Source: CAVSRC01 sp963743015 (lineage in GTDB: Bacteria > Pseudomonadota > Alphaproteobacteria > Rhizobiales > Kaistiaceae). Taken from it: 64,000 nucleotides of DNA. How positions within the stretch are numbered: the first letter of the stretch is position 1; each line of letters opens with the position of its first letter. This document shows positions 57,177-64,000 of this stretch, in pieces. The notes beneath the pieces were generated by a model. It searched no databases. It was not told where the DNA came from and saw nothing but the letters and a program-made list of their open reading frames with translations. Position numbers and translations under genes: made by a program. Location of the stretch: positions 128,786 through 192,785 of the forward strand of contig CAVUOD010000010.1 in NCBI GenBank assembly GCA_963743015.1, read 5' to 3'.

Positions 57177-57202
57177 AGCCCCGCCGTGGCCACGGCGGGG
57201 CT
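57177..57202. terminator. Perfect 26-base palindrome
   Basis: AGCCCCGCCGTGG is directly followed by its exact reverse complement with no loop, between the cyclase fragment and the leftward small gene. It could act as a strong bidirectional stop or a processing site. Confidence 0.5.
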
Positions 57203-57295
57203 TCGCGCCGCCGCAGCGGTCGCCTCGACTGTCTTTCACCGGGCCCGACCGATCGCCGGGCGCAGCGGGCAAGGCCGGCTGTCCCGCCGAAACCG

Positions 57296-57523
57296 TCAGG
57301 CGGCCTGCCGCTCCTGTTCGTCGATGGCCGGCTCGACTTCCATCCAGTCGGCGTGATTGAGCCAGTCGCTGACGTTTTCCAGGGTGCAGAACAGCGGCAT
57401 GGCTGCCGCCTGCGCTGCTTCGCCGTCACACGCCTCGACCTCGACGATCCTCTGGCAGATCGTCCGCGCCTGTCCGGTGTCGCCGTACACTATCTTTCGG
57501 AATGTTACGCGAAATCGTGGCAT
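57296..57523 (-). CDS. Small hypothetical protein
   Basis: This 75-residue acidic protein (MPRFRVTFRKIVYGDTGQAR, MPLFCTLENVSDWLNHADWME) shows a short beta-strand pair then a helix. It has no family that I can name. A good Shine-Dalgarno site is not obvious, so expression is uncertain. Confidence 0.5.
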   Translation of the reverse strand: MPRFRVTFRKIVYGDTGQARTICQRIVEVEACDGEAAQAAAMPLFCTLENVSDWLNHADWMEVEPAIDEQERQAA

Positions 57524-57798
57524 CGCATTAGCCCTCCCAAGCTAAGCAACCCGAATCGCCCTTCCGCCCGACACAATAGCATTGATAGCGGCCTATTCTG
57601 TTCAGAATACGGCATGTGCTGCCGGAGGCCGGCGCAAATGCCGGGGTGGGGTTTGCGCCGGCGGTCTGGCGCATGTTTGCGACAAGTGCCGGCCCCGAAT
57701 TGTTCTGACGCGGTTGTCGCATGTTCCCGTCTCCCCCTTGCTGAGAGAGGAACGCGGCCCAGTTTCGCCCGTGTCTGCCCTGGGGATGCGCGTCGGAA

Positions 57799-58620
57799 AT
57801 GAGCCAGCGAGACAGGAGAGTGCCGTGGAAGCTGTTCACCGCCGAGGCCGCCGGCACGGCGCTGCTGCTCGGCGTCGGCCTGTCGATCGTCATCGTCGAT
57901 TTCGGCGCGGGCAGTCCGATGATGCGCTTGCTGCCCGATGCCGCGCTGCGGCGGCTGGTGACCGGCTTCCTGTTCGGCACGACCGGCGCGGCAATCGCGC
58001 TCTCGCCGCTCGGCAGGGAGAGCGGTGCCCACATCAATCCGGTGGTGACGCTTGCCTTCTGGCTGATGGGCAAGCTCAAGGCGCGCCATGCGCTGGGCTA
58101 CGTCGCGGCGCAGATGGCGGGCGCGGCGGTCGGCGCGCTGCCCTTGCTCGCCTGGGGCGCGATGGGCCGCAGCATCGCCTTCGGCGCCACCACGCCCGGC
58201 GCAGCCTATGGCGCGCTGTGGGCGCTTGCCGGCGAGACGGTGACCAGCTTCGCGCTGATCTTCGGCCTGTTCGCGTTTCTTCGCCACAGGCGGCTCAAGC
58301 GGTTCACGCCGGCGCTGTTTCCGCCGCTCTATGCGCTCATGGTCTGGCTCGAGGCGCCGATCTCGGGGACCAGCACCAATCCGGCGCGCAGCTTCGGCCC
58401 GGCGCTGATCTCGGGCGTTTGGAACGGCTGGTGGATCTATTGGCTGGGGCCGGTCATCGGCGCGCTGATCGCGGTGGCGCTCTATCATGCCGTCCGCTGG
58501 GAGCGCGAGGCGATCACGGTCGCCAAGATCTTCCACTTCGAGCATGACCGCTACGGCGTGTTCCATGCTGCCGGCCGGAAAGGCGGCTCGCCGCCTCGGG
58601 CCCGGGCTGCGATGGCGGTC
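57799..58620 (+). CDS. MIP/aquaporin-family channel; C-terminal end uncertain
   Basis: This is a six-helix MIP channel with the first NPV-type motif INPVVTL (Asn-Pro-Val) near residue 75, the second TNPARSFGPAL near residue 195, and helices AAGTALLLGVGLSIVIVDFG and AGETVTSFALIFGLFAF. It should conduct water or small neutral solutes. Recognisable MIP sequence ends near 58600. The frame stays open to 59478, antisense to the DUF4239 gene, so the natural stop is hidden, probably by an indel around 58550-58650. The ATG at 57799 is the family-like start. Confidence 0.8.
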
Positions 58621-58629
58621 CCGGCGCCG

Positions 58630-59469
58630 TCAGCGAACGAAATCCTTGAGGACGGCAGACAGCGCCTCCGGTCCGACCTTCACCGTGCCGGCGAACGGGT
58701 GGTCGATGGTCACGATGGTCAGGAGCCCGGCGAAGATCAGGATCGACAGGGCCGCCGTCATGGCGGATTGCGCGCGCAGGTTCTCGGTGCCGAAGAAGAA
58801 GGTGAAGCCGATGGTGATGAAGGCGCCGCTGAACAGCACCAGCCAGATGATCCCCGGCACGATGCCGTCGGCCATGACCAGGCGTTCGCGCCGGGCATCG
58901 GCGATCTGGTCGACCTGCCGCAGGATTTCGGCGATGACGATGCCTTCGTCGGTGCCGAAGGCGTGATAATTGAGAACCTCGTGATAGATGTCGTGCAGCG
59001 CCTTGGTCGTGGCGGGGCTTTCGGACTCCCGGGCCATGGCCGGCCAGTCTTCGACGATCGCGGCCGTCAGATAGTTGGTCGTCGTCTGGCGGATGGCGGC
59101 GCCATGGGCGGCGTCGAGCCCTTCGGTCAGCAGATAGATCGCGGAGGCGGCGCTCGCCTCCTGCGCGACCTTGCTGTCGGCCTCGTCGAATTTCTGCCAG
59201 ACGACGACGACGGCGAAGGCAAGCAGCACCGCGTAGAGCACGCCGACGGTGGCGAACTTGAAGCCGGCGACCTCGTTATTGGTGCGCAACCGGCTCAACT
59301 CGACATAGCGGCGCGCAACCACCGGCCCGGCCATGGCAAGCAGCGTTGTGGGGACGATCAGAATGATGCCGGAAAGCCATACCGGCAGGGTCGTCAGGTA
59401 ATACACCGGGAACCTCCAGATCTTCCGGAGACGAAAGAAAAGTCTCGCGTCTTTCCGGACATCCCACAA
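58630..59469 (-). CDS. DUF4239 family membrane protein
   Basis: This 279-residue protein has two N-terminal membrane helices (LPVWLSGIILIVPTTLLAMA, VGVLYAVLLAFAVVVVWQKF) with NNEVAGFKFATVG between them. A soluble helical region with AGPVVARRYVELSRL and KALHDIYHEVLN segments follows, then two C-terminal helices (IVPGIIWLVLFSGAFITIGF, MTAALSILIFAGLLTIVTID). This is the bestrophin-like DUF4239 layout. It converges on the aquaporin gene. Confidence 0.85.
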   Translation of the reverse strand: MWDVRKDARLFFRLRKIWRFPVYYLTTLPVWLSGIILIVPTTLLAMAGPVVARRYVELSRLRTNNEVAGFKFATVGVLYAVLLAFAVVVVWQKFDEADSKVAQEASAASAIYLLTEGLDAAHGAAIRQTTTNYLTAAIVEDWPAMARESESPATTKALHDIYHEVLNYHAFGTDEGIVIAEILRQVDQIADARRERLVMADGIVPGIIWLVLFSGAFITIGFTFFFGTENLRAQSAMTAALSILIFAGLLTIVTIDHPFAGTVKVGPEALSAVLKDFVR

Positions 59470-59517
59470 GGCGCCTGATGGCTACTCCTCGTCATGCTTG
59501 GCGCCCGGCGCTGGGCC

Positions 59518-59560
59518 CATCTCCCCCCTTGCAGGGGCGCAAGAGGGGGGTGAGCGCGGG
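59518..59560. repeat. Intergenic repeat, short copy
   Basis: CATCTCCCCCCTT followed by GCAGGGGCGCAAGAGGGGGG and TGAG is a shorter version of the element at 60080-60170, sharing both edges. Such C/G-rich repeats between genes are common in Hyphomicrobiales. Confidence 0.6.
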
Positions 59561-59569
59561 CGCTTGTCG

Positions 59570-59992
59570 TCATGAGCGCTTCTTCTTGCGCTGCTCGACA
59601 TAGGAGCGCAGCACGGCGTTCATGCGCCGCTGATAGCCGGCGCCTTCGCCCTTGAACCAGTCGAGCACGTCCTCGTCGACGCGGATCGAGATCGCCTTCT
59701 TCTTCGGCGGGATGACGAGCACCGCGCCGGACCAGTCGAAATCGACCGGCACCGCGTCCGGGTCGTCGCGCACCATCTCCGCGATGTCGGTATCGCCGAG
59801 CGCATCGACCCGCGCCCAGTCAGTCTTGCCCTTCCGCTTCTCGTCGCGCGAGACGGTGGTGATATTCGCGTCTTTCGTCTCGCCGCGCGCGCCGCGCCGA
59901 GATGATCCGGCAGAGCGTGCCTTCGACGGCGCAAGCGAGCGCGACTTCCCGCCCTTCGACGATCCCGATGACCTCTTGCCTGATTTCGCCAT
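59570..59992 (-). CDS. BrnA-type antitoxin (DUF4415) with basic N-terminal tail
   Basis: This 140-residue protein has a ~45-residue Ser/Lys/Arg-rich N-terminus (AKSGKRSSGSSKGGKSRSLA), then the BrnA core: VDFDWSGAVLVIPPKKKAIS, IRVDEDVLDWFKGEGAGYQR and MNAVLRSYVEQRKKK, a ribbon-helix-helix DNA-binding tail. BrnA normally neutralises the RelE-like RNase BrnT encoded just upstream. No BrnT is visible within several hundred bases, so this is an orphan or solo regulator. A perfect ATACG/CGTAT inverted repeat lies ~40 bases before the start. Confidence 0.82.
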   Translation of the reverse strand: MAKSGKRSSGSSKGGKSRSLAPSKARSAGSSRRGARGETKDANITTVSRDEKRKGKTDWARVDALGDTDIAEMVRDDPDAVPVDFDWSGAVLVIPPKKKAISIRVDEDVLDWFKGEGAGYQRRMNAVLRSYVEQRKKKRS

Positions 59993-60030
59993 GACGATCC
60001 GACCGACGGATGAAGGCTCAGGCCATGTAT

Positions 60031-60042
60031 ATACGACCGTAT
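60031..60042. promoter_or_regulatory. Candidate operator upstream of the BrnA-like gene
   Basis: ATACGACCGTAT is a perfect inverted repeat (ATACG, 2-base spacer, CGTAT) ~40 bases upstream of the ATG. RHH antitoxins bind short palindromes in their own promoters; this is the only symmetric A+T-rich site there. Confidence 0.5.
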
Positions 60043-60079
60043 GCGTCGAGAGGGAACGTCGAAACCAGCCACGGGCTCC

Positions 60080-60170
60080 CATCTCCCCCCTTGAGGGGGA
60101 GAACAGCGGAGCCCGGTTTCGCGGGTAACGCGAAACCGCTGGCGCAGCTAAGAGGGGGTGAGGGCAGGGC
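60080..60170. repeat. Intergenic repeat, long copy
   Basis: The edges CATCTCCCCCCTT and AGAGGGGGTGAGGGCAGGGC match the shorter element at 59518. The core is extended by a perfect hairpin GGTTTCGCG-GGTAA-CGCGAAACC (60115-60137). Together the two copies flank the brnA-like gene. Confidence 0.6.
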
Positions 60171-60284
60171 GCCTCCACGGTCGTTATGCCCGGCCTTGTG
60201 CCGGCCATCCACGCGCAGCGTTGCGGCAGCAAAGACCTGGATGGCCGGGGCAAAATCCGACCAAGGCGGATGGCGGGGCGGAAC

Positions 60285-61093
60285 TATAGGGGCGGTTGTG
60301 ACCACTTGCCGGGTGATCGCCTTTGTCACTTCCCAGAACAAAGCCGCATCTTCCGGCGTGAGATGCATGTTGTGCGACAGCTGTTTCTGCGGGTGGATAT
60401 AGTTTCGGTAATCTCTAGAACGGTCCCTGCCGCTGTAGCGGCAACGGTGATCCACTTTAGTTCAGAAAACACCTGTATCAGGTCGTTGAGCATCCATTCT
60501 TGAAGCGGTTTGGTCTTGCCGGTCTTGGGGCTTTTAGGAGCCGCCTTGGCGGCAAAAGCGGGCCCTTGTCTGCCGCGCGGTTGACTCGTGCGAGCAGGAT
60601 AGCCTCAAGCAGTCCACCCATCATGACGGTCGCTGAAGGGATGCTCGCGCCTTAACGCAGATGGAGCATTCATCCCACCTTGCGACCAAGATTGATTGCA
60701 TCACGGGATCGGGACTAACGGCGAAAAGTCCGGTGGGCTGTCAGTAGTGGGCGGAGCCGGTCTTTTGTAGCGACACACTCGGTTCGGAGTTTGATGAGGG
60801 CTTTCCTCAGGCCCTTGAGGATTGTAGGTATCTTGATCTTGCTGCATGCTTTTCTGATGCCTCCAAGATCAGCGGTACGCCTCATCCACTGTTGTCAGGT
60901 CGAATCGCCCCAACGTCGGATCTCAACCGCCGGCCGGTGTTTTCGAACCACGCACTGGCAGTGGCCTTCGCAAGCGCGCGTTCATCGCTGGACCAGACCT
61001 GCGGAGCCCTCTTCTTCTTCAGGAGGCGGCGCAAACGCTCAGCTTCGGCAATTCCTGTTCGGCGGCCGCAACTGCTGTGACAGCGGCCATCGC
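60285..61093 (-). pseudogene. Decayed HEPN-like accessory gene with multiple frameshifts
   Basis: Reading leftwards and switching frames, the segments are RLRRLLKKKRAPQVWSSDERA, ALAKATASAWFENTGRRLRS, LEASEKHAARSRYL, ILKGLRKALIKLRTECVATK, DPVMQSILVARWDECSICVK, ATVMMGGLLEAILLARVNR, AAPKSPKTGKTKPLQEWML, NDLIQVFSELKWI and RDYRNYIHPQKQLSHNMHLT. Together they would make a protein of ~270 residues. RDYRNYIHP carries an R-x6-H HEPN-like nuclease motif. At least four frame changes, of both signs, make real decay likely. Base composition is lower in G+C than the rest of the window. Confidence 0.6.
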
Positions 61094-61600
61094 CTACTTT
61101 CTTCGTTTGTTTTCGCTTGGCGTGCTTTTTTGTGTGGCTGAACGTTTTTTGGGTTTTGCTGTTCGACGTGGTTGGTTCGTTCCGCTTTGCGGCAGCGCCA
61201 TTGCTACAAGGTTTTCGCCGACGGTACTAAGGGCGTAGTGACCACTCGGCTTTGTCGAAGTACCCCTGACCATGTGCATTGAGGAGTCGACCAGGATACC
61301 TAAGCCGGGGCGTCCCGCCTTTCGAGTAGCATCCTGGAGGTCCTCTGCAGTGATATCGCTCTTTCGTTCCGCCTCTGGAGCTTCGAACCGATAATAATAC
61401 GCTACCGTTGCAGCAAATTGATTGTCGGATTGGGGGTTCTTAGCCTCAACGAACGTTCTGATATCCTTCGTACGGGCGGGCCGACGTGTGTCGCGGCTCT
61501 TGGATCGGCTGGAATCGTCGGCCGCTGGTTGGCGTGGCCCCTCTTTCGAACCCGGAAACCAATCTTTTCGCGCGCCCACCGTAAAATCTGTTTCCTGCAT
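61094..61600 (-). CDS. Accessory-region hypothetical protein, partner of the decayed gene
   Basis: This 168-residue protein has a basic, low-complexity N-terminus followed by RTKDIRTFVEAKNPQSDNQF and AATVAYYYRFEAPEAERKSD, then ITAEDLQDATRKAGRPGLGI and GHYALSTVGENLVAMALP, which looks like a winged-helix region. A Lys/Arg-rich tail (KPKKRSATQKSTPSENKRRK) ends it. It sits immediately upstream of the decayed HEPN-like gene on the same strand and shares its lower G+C, so the two were probably acquired together. The function is not known to me. Confidence 0.6.
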   Translation of the reverse strand: MQETDFTVGARKDWFPGSKEGPRQPAADDSSRSKSRDTRRPARTKDIRTFVEAKNPQSDNQFAATVAYYYRFEAPEAERKSDITAEDLQDATRKAGRPGLGILVDSSMHMVRGTSTKPSGHYALSTVGENLVAMALPQSGTNQPRRTAKPKKRSATQKSTPSENKRRK

Positions 61601-61612
61601 CTTTCGCGTCAA

Positions 61613-61919
61613 ATGGTGTCAGAGCGTCGATTATCTGGCGCAGTGCCTTCAAGATCATCGGGCGGAGTTGACATTGGAGCGTTCCTTCCGAAAGGAGAAG
61701 CGCGGTGCAATTTTGGCCACGAGATAGTCGGGCCTTTCACCGCACACTGCTGCTTTTGGTGCGAAATCGTAACATACAACCGTCGATTCCCCCTGTGGAT
61801 AACTAGGACAACTCCGCCTTATCTACCCCGCGAGGTCACGCGGCCTGCCCGCAAACCTCCGCCCTCATTCCGCCATGGGCTAAGCTCACGCCACCGGCGC
61901 CGCACGAGCGAATCACCCC
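61613..61919. other. Intergenic stretch upstream of dnaG with a DnaA box
   Basis: No gene is supported in these ~300 bases, which are lower in G+C than dnaG itself. A perfect DnaA box, TGTGGATAA (the complement of TTATCCACA), lies at 61794-61802, ~118 bases before the dnaG start. A degenerate second copy (TTATCTACC) sits at 61819-61827. The dnaG promoter is presumably here. Confidence 0.55.
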
Positions 61920-63857
61920 ATGCGCTTCCCCAACTCCTTCCTCGACGAAATCCGCGCGCGCCTGCCGGCGTCTTCGGTCGTCGGGCGCAAGGTGAAGCTC
62001 AAGAAGCAGGGCAGGGAGTTCGCCGGCCTGTCGCCCTTCAATGCGGAGAAGACCGCCTCCTTCTTCGTCAACGACATCAAGGGCAAGTGGTTCGATTTCT
62101 CGGCCGGCAAGAACGGCGACATCTTCACCTTCGTCATGGAGACCGAGGGGCTCTCCTTCCCCGAGGCCGTCGAGCGGCTGGCCGGCGAGGCGGGCGTGCC
62201 CATGCCGGCGCGCGACGCGGAGGCCGAGGAGCGCGAGAAGGAGCGCGCCACCCTCCATGACGTTCTGGAGCTCGCCACCCAGTTCTTCGAGGCCGCGCTC
62301 AATGCGCGCACCGGTGCCGCGGCGCGCGGCTATCTCGCCGGCCGCGACATCGGCCCCGACCTCCAGCGCCGGTTCCGTCTCGGCTATGCGCCGGCCGACC
62401 GCTCGGCGCTCAAGGAGCACCTGTCGGGCAAGGACATCACCCAGGAGCAGATGATCGCCGCCGGCCTGCTCGTCTCCGGCCCCGATATCCCGGTCTCCTT
62501 CGACCGCTTCCGCGAGCGCGTCATCTTCCCGATCACCGATTTTCGCGGCCGCATCGTCGCCTTCGGCGGCCGCGCGCTGTCGCCCGACGTGCCGGCCAAG
62601 TATCTCAACTCGCCGGAGACCGAGCTCTTCCACAAGGGCACGCTGCTCTATAACGGCGCCAATGCCCGTCACGCCGCCCGCGATGCAGGGCTCGGTGATC
62701 GTGGTCGAGGGCTATGTCGACGTCATCCGCATGGTGGCGGCGGGCTTCGCCAACACCGTGGCGCCGCTCGGCACCGCGCTCACCGAGCGCCAGCTCGACA
62801 TCCTGTGGCGCATGGCCGACGAGCCCATCCTCTGCTTCGACGGCGACAAGGCCGGCCTGCGCGCCGCTTTCCGCGCCGCCGATCTCGCTCTGCCGCAGCT
62901 GAAGCCGGGAAAAAGCCTGCGCTTCGCCCTGCTGCCGGGGGGCCAGGACCCGGACGATCTCATCCGCGCCTCGGGTGCCGAGGCGATGGGCGCCATCCTT
63001 GCTGCCGCCCGGCCGCTGGTCGATCTGGTGTGGAGCCGCGAGACCGATGCCGGCGTCTTCGACACGCCGGAGCGACGCGCGGCGCTGGAGGCGCGGCTTG
63101 CGGAGATCGCTCGCCAGATCGGCGACGACAGCGTGCGCCGCCATTACAGCCAGGCCTTCGCCGAGCGGGTTGCGGCCTTTTTCCCAGAGCGAATAGCGAA
63201 TTTGGAAGAGCGAATAGCGAATGGCGAATGGCGAATAGGGGCAGGCAGCGCGGCCGCTCGTCCTCTACTCCCTATTCGCTACTCCCTATTCGCTCATCGC
63301 CCATCCCGGTCTCAGACCGGTTGCGCCGCAGCCAGATGTTGTCGGGCCGGGCGACGCCACCCTTCCGCGAGGCGGTGCTGGTCATGACCATGGTCAACCA
63401 TCCGGCGCTGATTGCCCGCCATCTCGACGAATTCGCCCATCTCGAATTCAGCCATGGCGATCTCGCCCGGCTCAGCGCCGCGGTGCAGGAGATCGTCGCC
63501 CATGGCGAGGCGGACGATGCCGCGGAGCTGGCAAAAGCCCTGGAATCCCGCGATCTGGCGGCGCTCGCCGGGCGGCTGTCGGCGCAGATTTCGGCCATGG
63601 GCTACTGGCCGGCGGGCCCGGAAGCCGACGACCACGACGCCGAAGAAGGCTGGCTGCAGGCTTTGACCTTGCACCGGCGCAAGCGGACGTTACATAGAGA
63701 ACTCAGGGAAGCCGAGGCGGCGCTGGCGAACGAACCCAGCGACGCAAACTTGGCGCGTCTGGTCGATATCCAGAACCAGCTGGCAAACAGCGAGGGGACC
63801 GAAGCTTTGATAGAGGGATTCGGCGCGTCCTCGGGCAGACAGGCGAGGGTCTTCTAG
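61920..63857 (+). CDS. dnaG: DNA primase DnaG, frameshifted and carrying a palindromic repeat
   Basis: The N-terminal part is DnaG core (MRFPNSFLDEIRARLPASSV, SPFNAEKTASFFVNDIKGKW), but without the zinc-finger CHC2 Cys set at the very start that I would expect. The frame breaks at 62688-62690 (one extra G); removing it restores VIVVEGYVDVI, the TOPRIM region and FDGDKAG. Near 63187-63305 a repeat (GCGAATAGCGAAT units and their complement) is inserted in the linker, and the frame changes again; the helicase-binding end then runs to 63857. Primers for replication need this gene, so the breaks are probably sequence errors or in-frame events in the cell. Confidence 0.9.
   Translation: MRFPNSFLDEIRARLPASSVVGRKVKLKKQGREFAGLSPFNAEKTASFFVNDIKGKWFDFSAGKNGDIFTFVMETEGLSFPEAVERLAGEAGVPMPARDAEAEEREKERATLHDVLELATQFFEAALNARTGAAARGYLAGRDIGPDLQRRFRLGYAPADRSALKEHLSGKDITQEQMIAAGLLVSGPDIPVSFDRFRERVIFPITDFRGRIVAFGGRALSPDVPAKYLNSPETELFHKGTLLYNGANARHAARDAGLGDRGRGLCRRHPHGGGGLRQHRGAARHRAHRAPARHPVAHGRRAHPLLRRRQGRPARRFPRRRSRSAAAEAGKKPALRPAAGGPGPGRSHPRLGCRGDGRHPCCRPAAGRSGVEPRDRCRRLRHAGATRGAGGAACGDRSPDRRRQRAPPLQPGLRRAGCGLFPRANSEFGRANSEWRMANRGRQRGRSSSTPYSLLPIRSSPIPVSDRLRRSQMLSGRATPPFREAVLVMTMVNHPALIARHLDEFAHLEFSHGDLARLSAAVQEIVAHGEADDAAELAKALESRDLAALAGRLSAQISAMGYWPAGPEADDHDAEEGWLQALTLHRRKRTLHRELREAEAALANEPSDANLARLVDIQNQLANSEGTEALIEGFGASSGRQARVF
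63187..63305. repeat. Palindromic repeat element inside dnaG
   Basis: The left arm is built of GAGCGAATAGCGAAT and GCGAATGGCGAATAGGG; the right arm has CCCTATTCGCTACTCCCTATT followed by CGCTC, the reverse complement of the left units. The core between them is GC-rich. Repeats of this sequence type are frequent between genes in Hyphomicrobiales. Here the element lies in the dnaG linker, translating partly as ERIANLEERIANGEWRIG. Confidence 0.75.
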
Positions 63858-64000
63858 ACAGGTCCCGCTTGGCCGCCGGCGCTTGCCGGTTACGGTTAAG
63901 CGTGGCTTAAGACGGGGTGAATAGGTTCCGCGCAATGCGGGGCAGGCCGGTGGGGGTATCGGCCAGGAAGATTTGGGTAGGGTTTTCAGGGGTTTCGGGC

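Overview
The window is high-GC DNA with a gene set typical of an alphaproteobacterium of the order Hyphomicrobiales (Rhizobiales). It carries DUF992 and DUF1194 proteins, a CarB with the long N-terminal insert seen in rhizobia, MsrP, an EF-G-like paralogue, and palindromic repeats of the kind that litter these genomes. No species is claimed.

Layout. 0-4.3 kb: a partial RlpA, the molybdate transporter modABC read leftwards, a one-domain ModE-type regulator with a palindromic Mo-box-like site between it and modA, and a SRPBCC membrane protein. 4.4-6.65 kb: the most striking locus. A TROVE/vWA (Ro60, Rsr) gene is preceded on the same strand by a tandem array of six Y-RNA-like units. Each is closed by a covarying 7-9 bp helix and a shared internal loop. 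Three carry a tRNA-like module whose T half comes before its D half, with the acceptor stem closed by a loop. 7.2-24.5 kb: GSTs, OsmC, a GT87 mannosyltransferase-like protein, aspartate aminotransferase, two paralogous barrel-like secreted proteins flanking two ParA-like ATPases, an adenylate-forming CapK-like enzyme with a remnant duplicate, FecR, CorA, DUF992 and an EF-G-like GTPase. 24.5-29.3 kb: msrP between two related LuxR-type regulators, then an intact IS630 element. 30-44.3 kb: core genes (LysR-trxB, greA, carB, carA, GatB/YqeY) mixed with small conserved unknowns, including a secreted protein resembling the VHL beta domain. 44.4-61.9 kb: an accessory stretch between the YqeY gene and dnaG: secreted unknowns, vWA, FMN-binding, Hsp20, an adenylate cyclase/ATPase with a duplicated tail, an aquaporin, DUF4239, an orphan BrnA-type antitoxin and a decayed HEPN-like gene pair. 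61.9-63.9 kb: dnaG with a palindromic repeat inside it.

Molybdenum uptake (modABC) may supply the molybdopterin enzyme MsrP encoded 23 kb away. The TROVE protein and its RNA array probably form one RNA-quality-control or RNA-remodelling system.

Data quality. At least eight genes, including the normally essential carA, carB and dnaG, are broken by what look like single extra bases. In each case removing the base restores a full-length protein. Most of these breaks are probably sequence errors rather than true pseudogenes.
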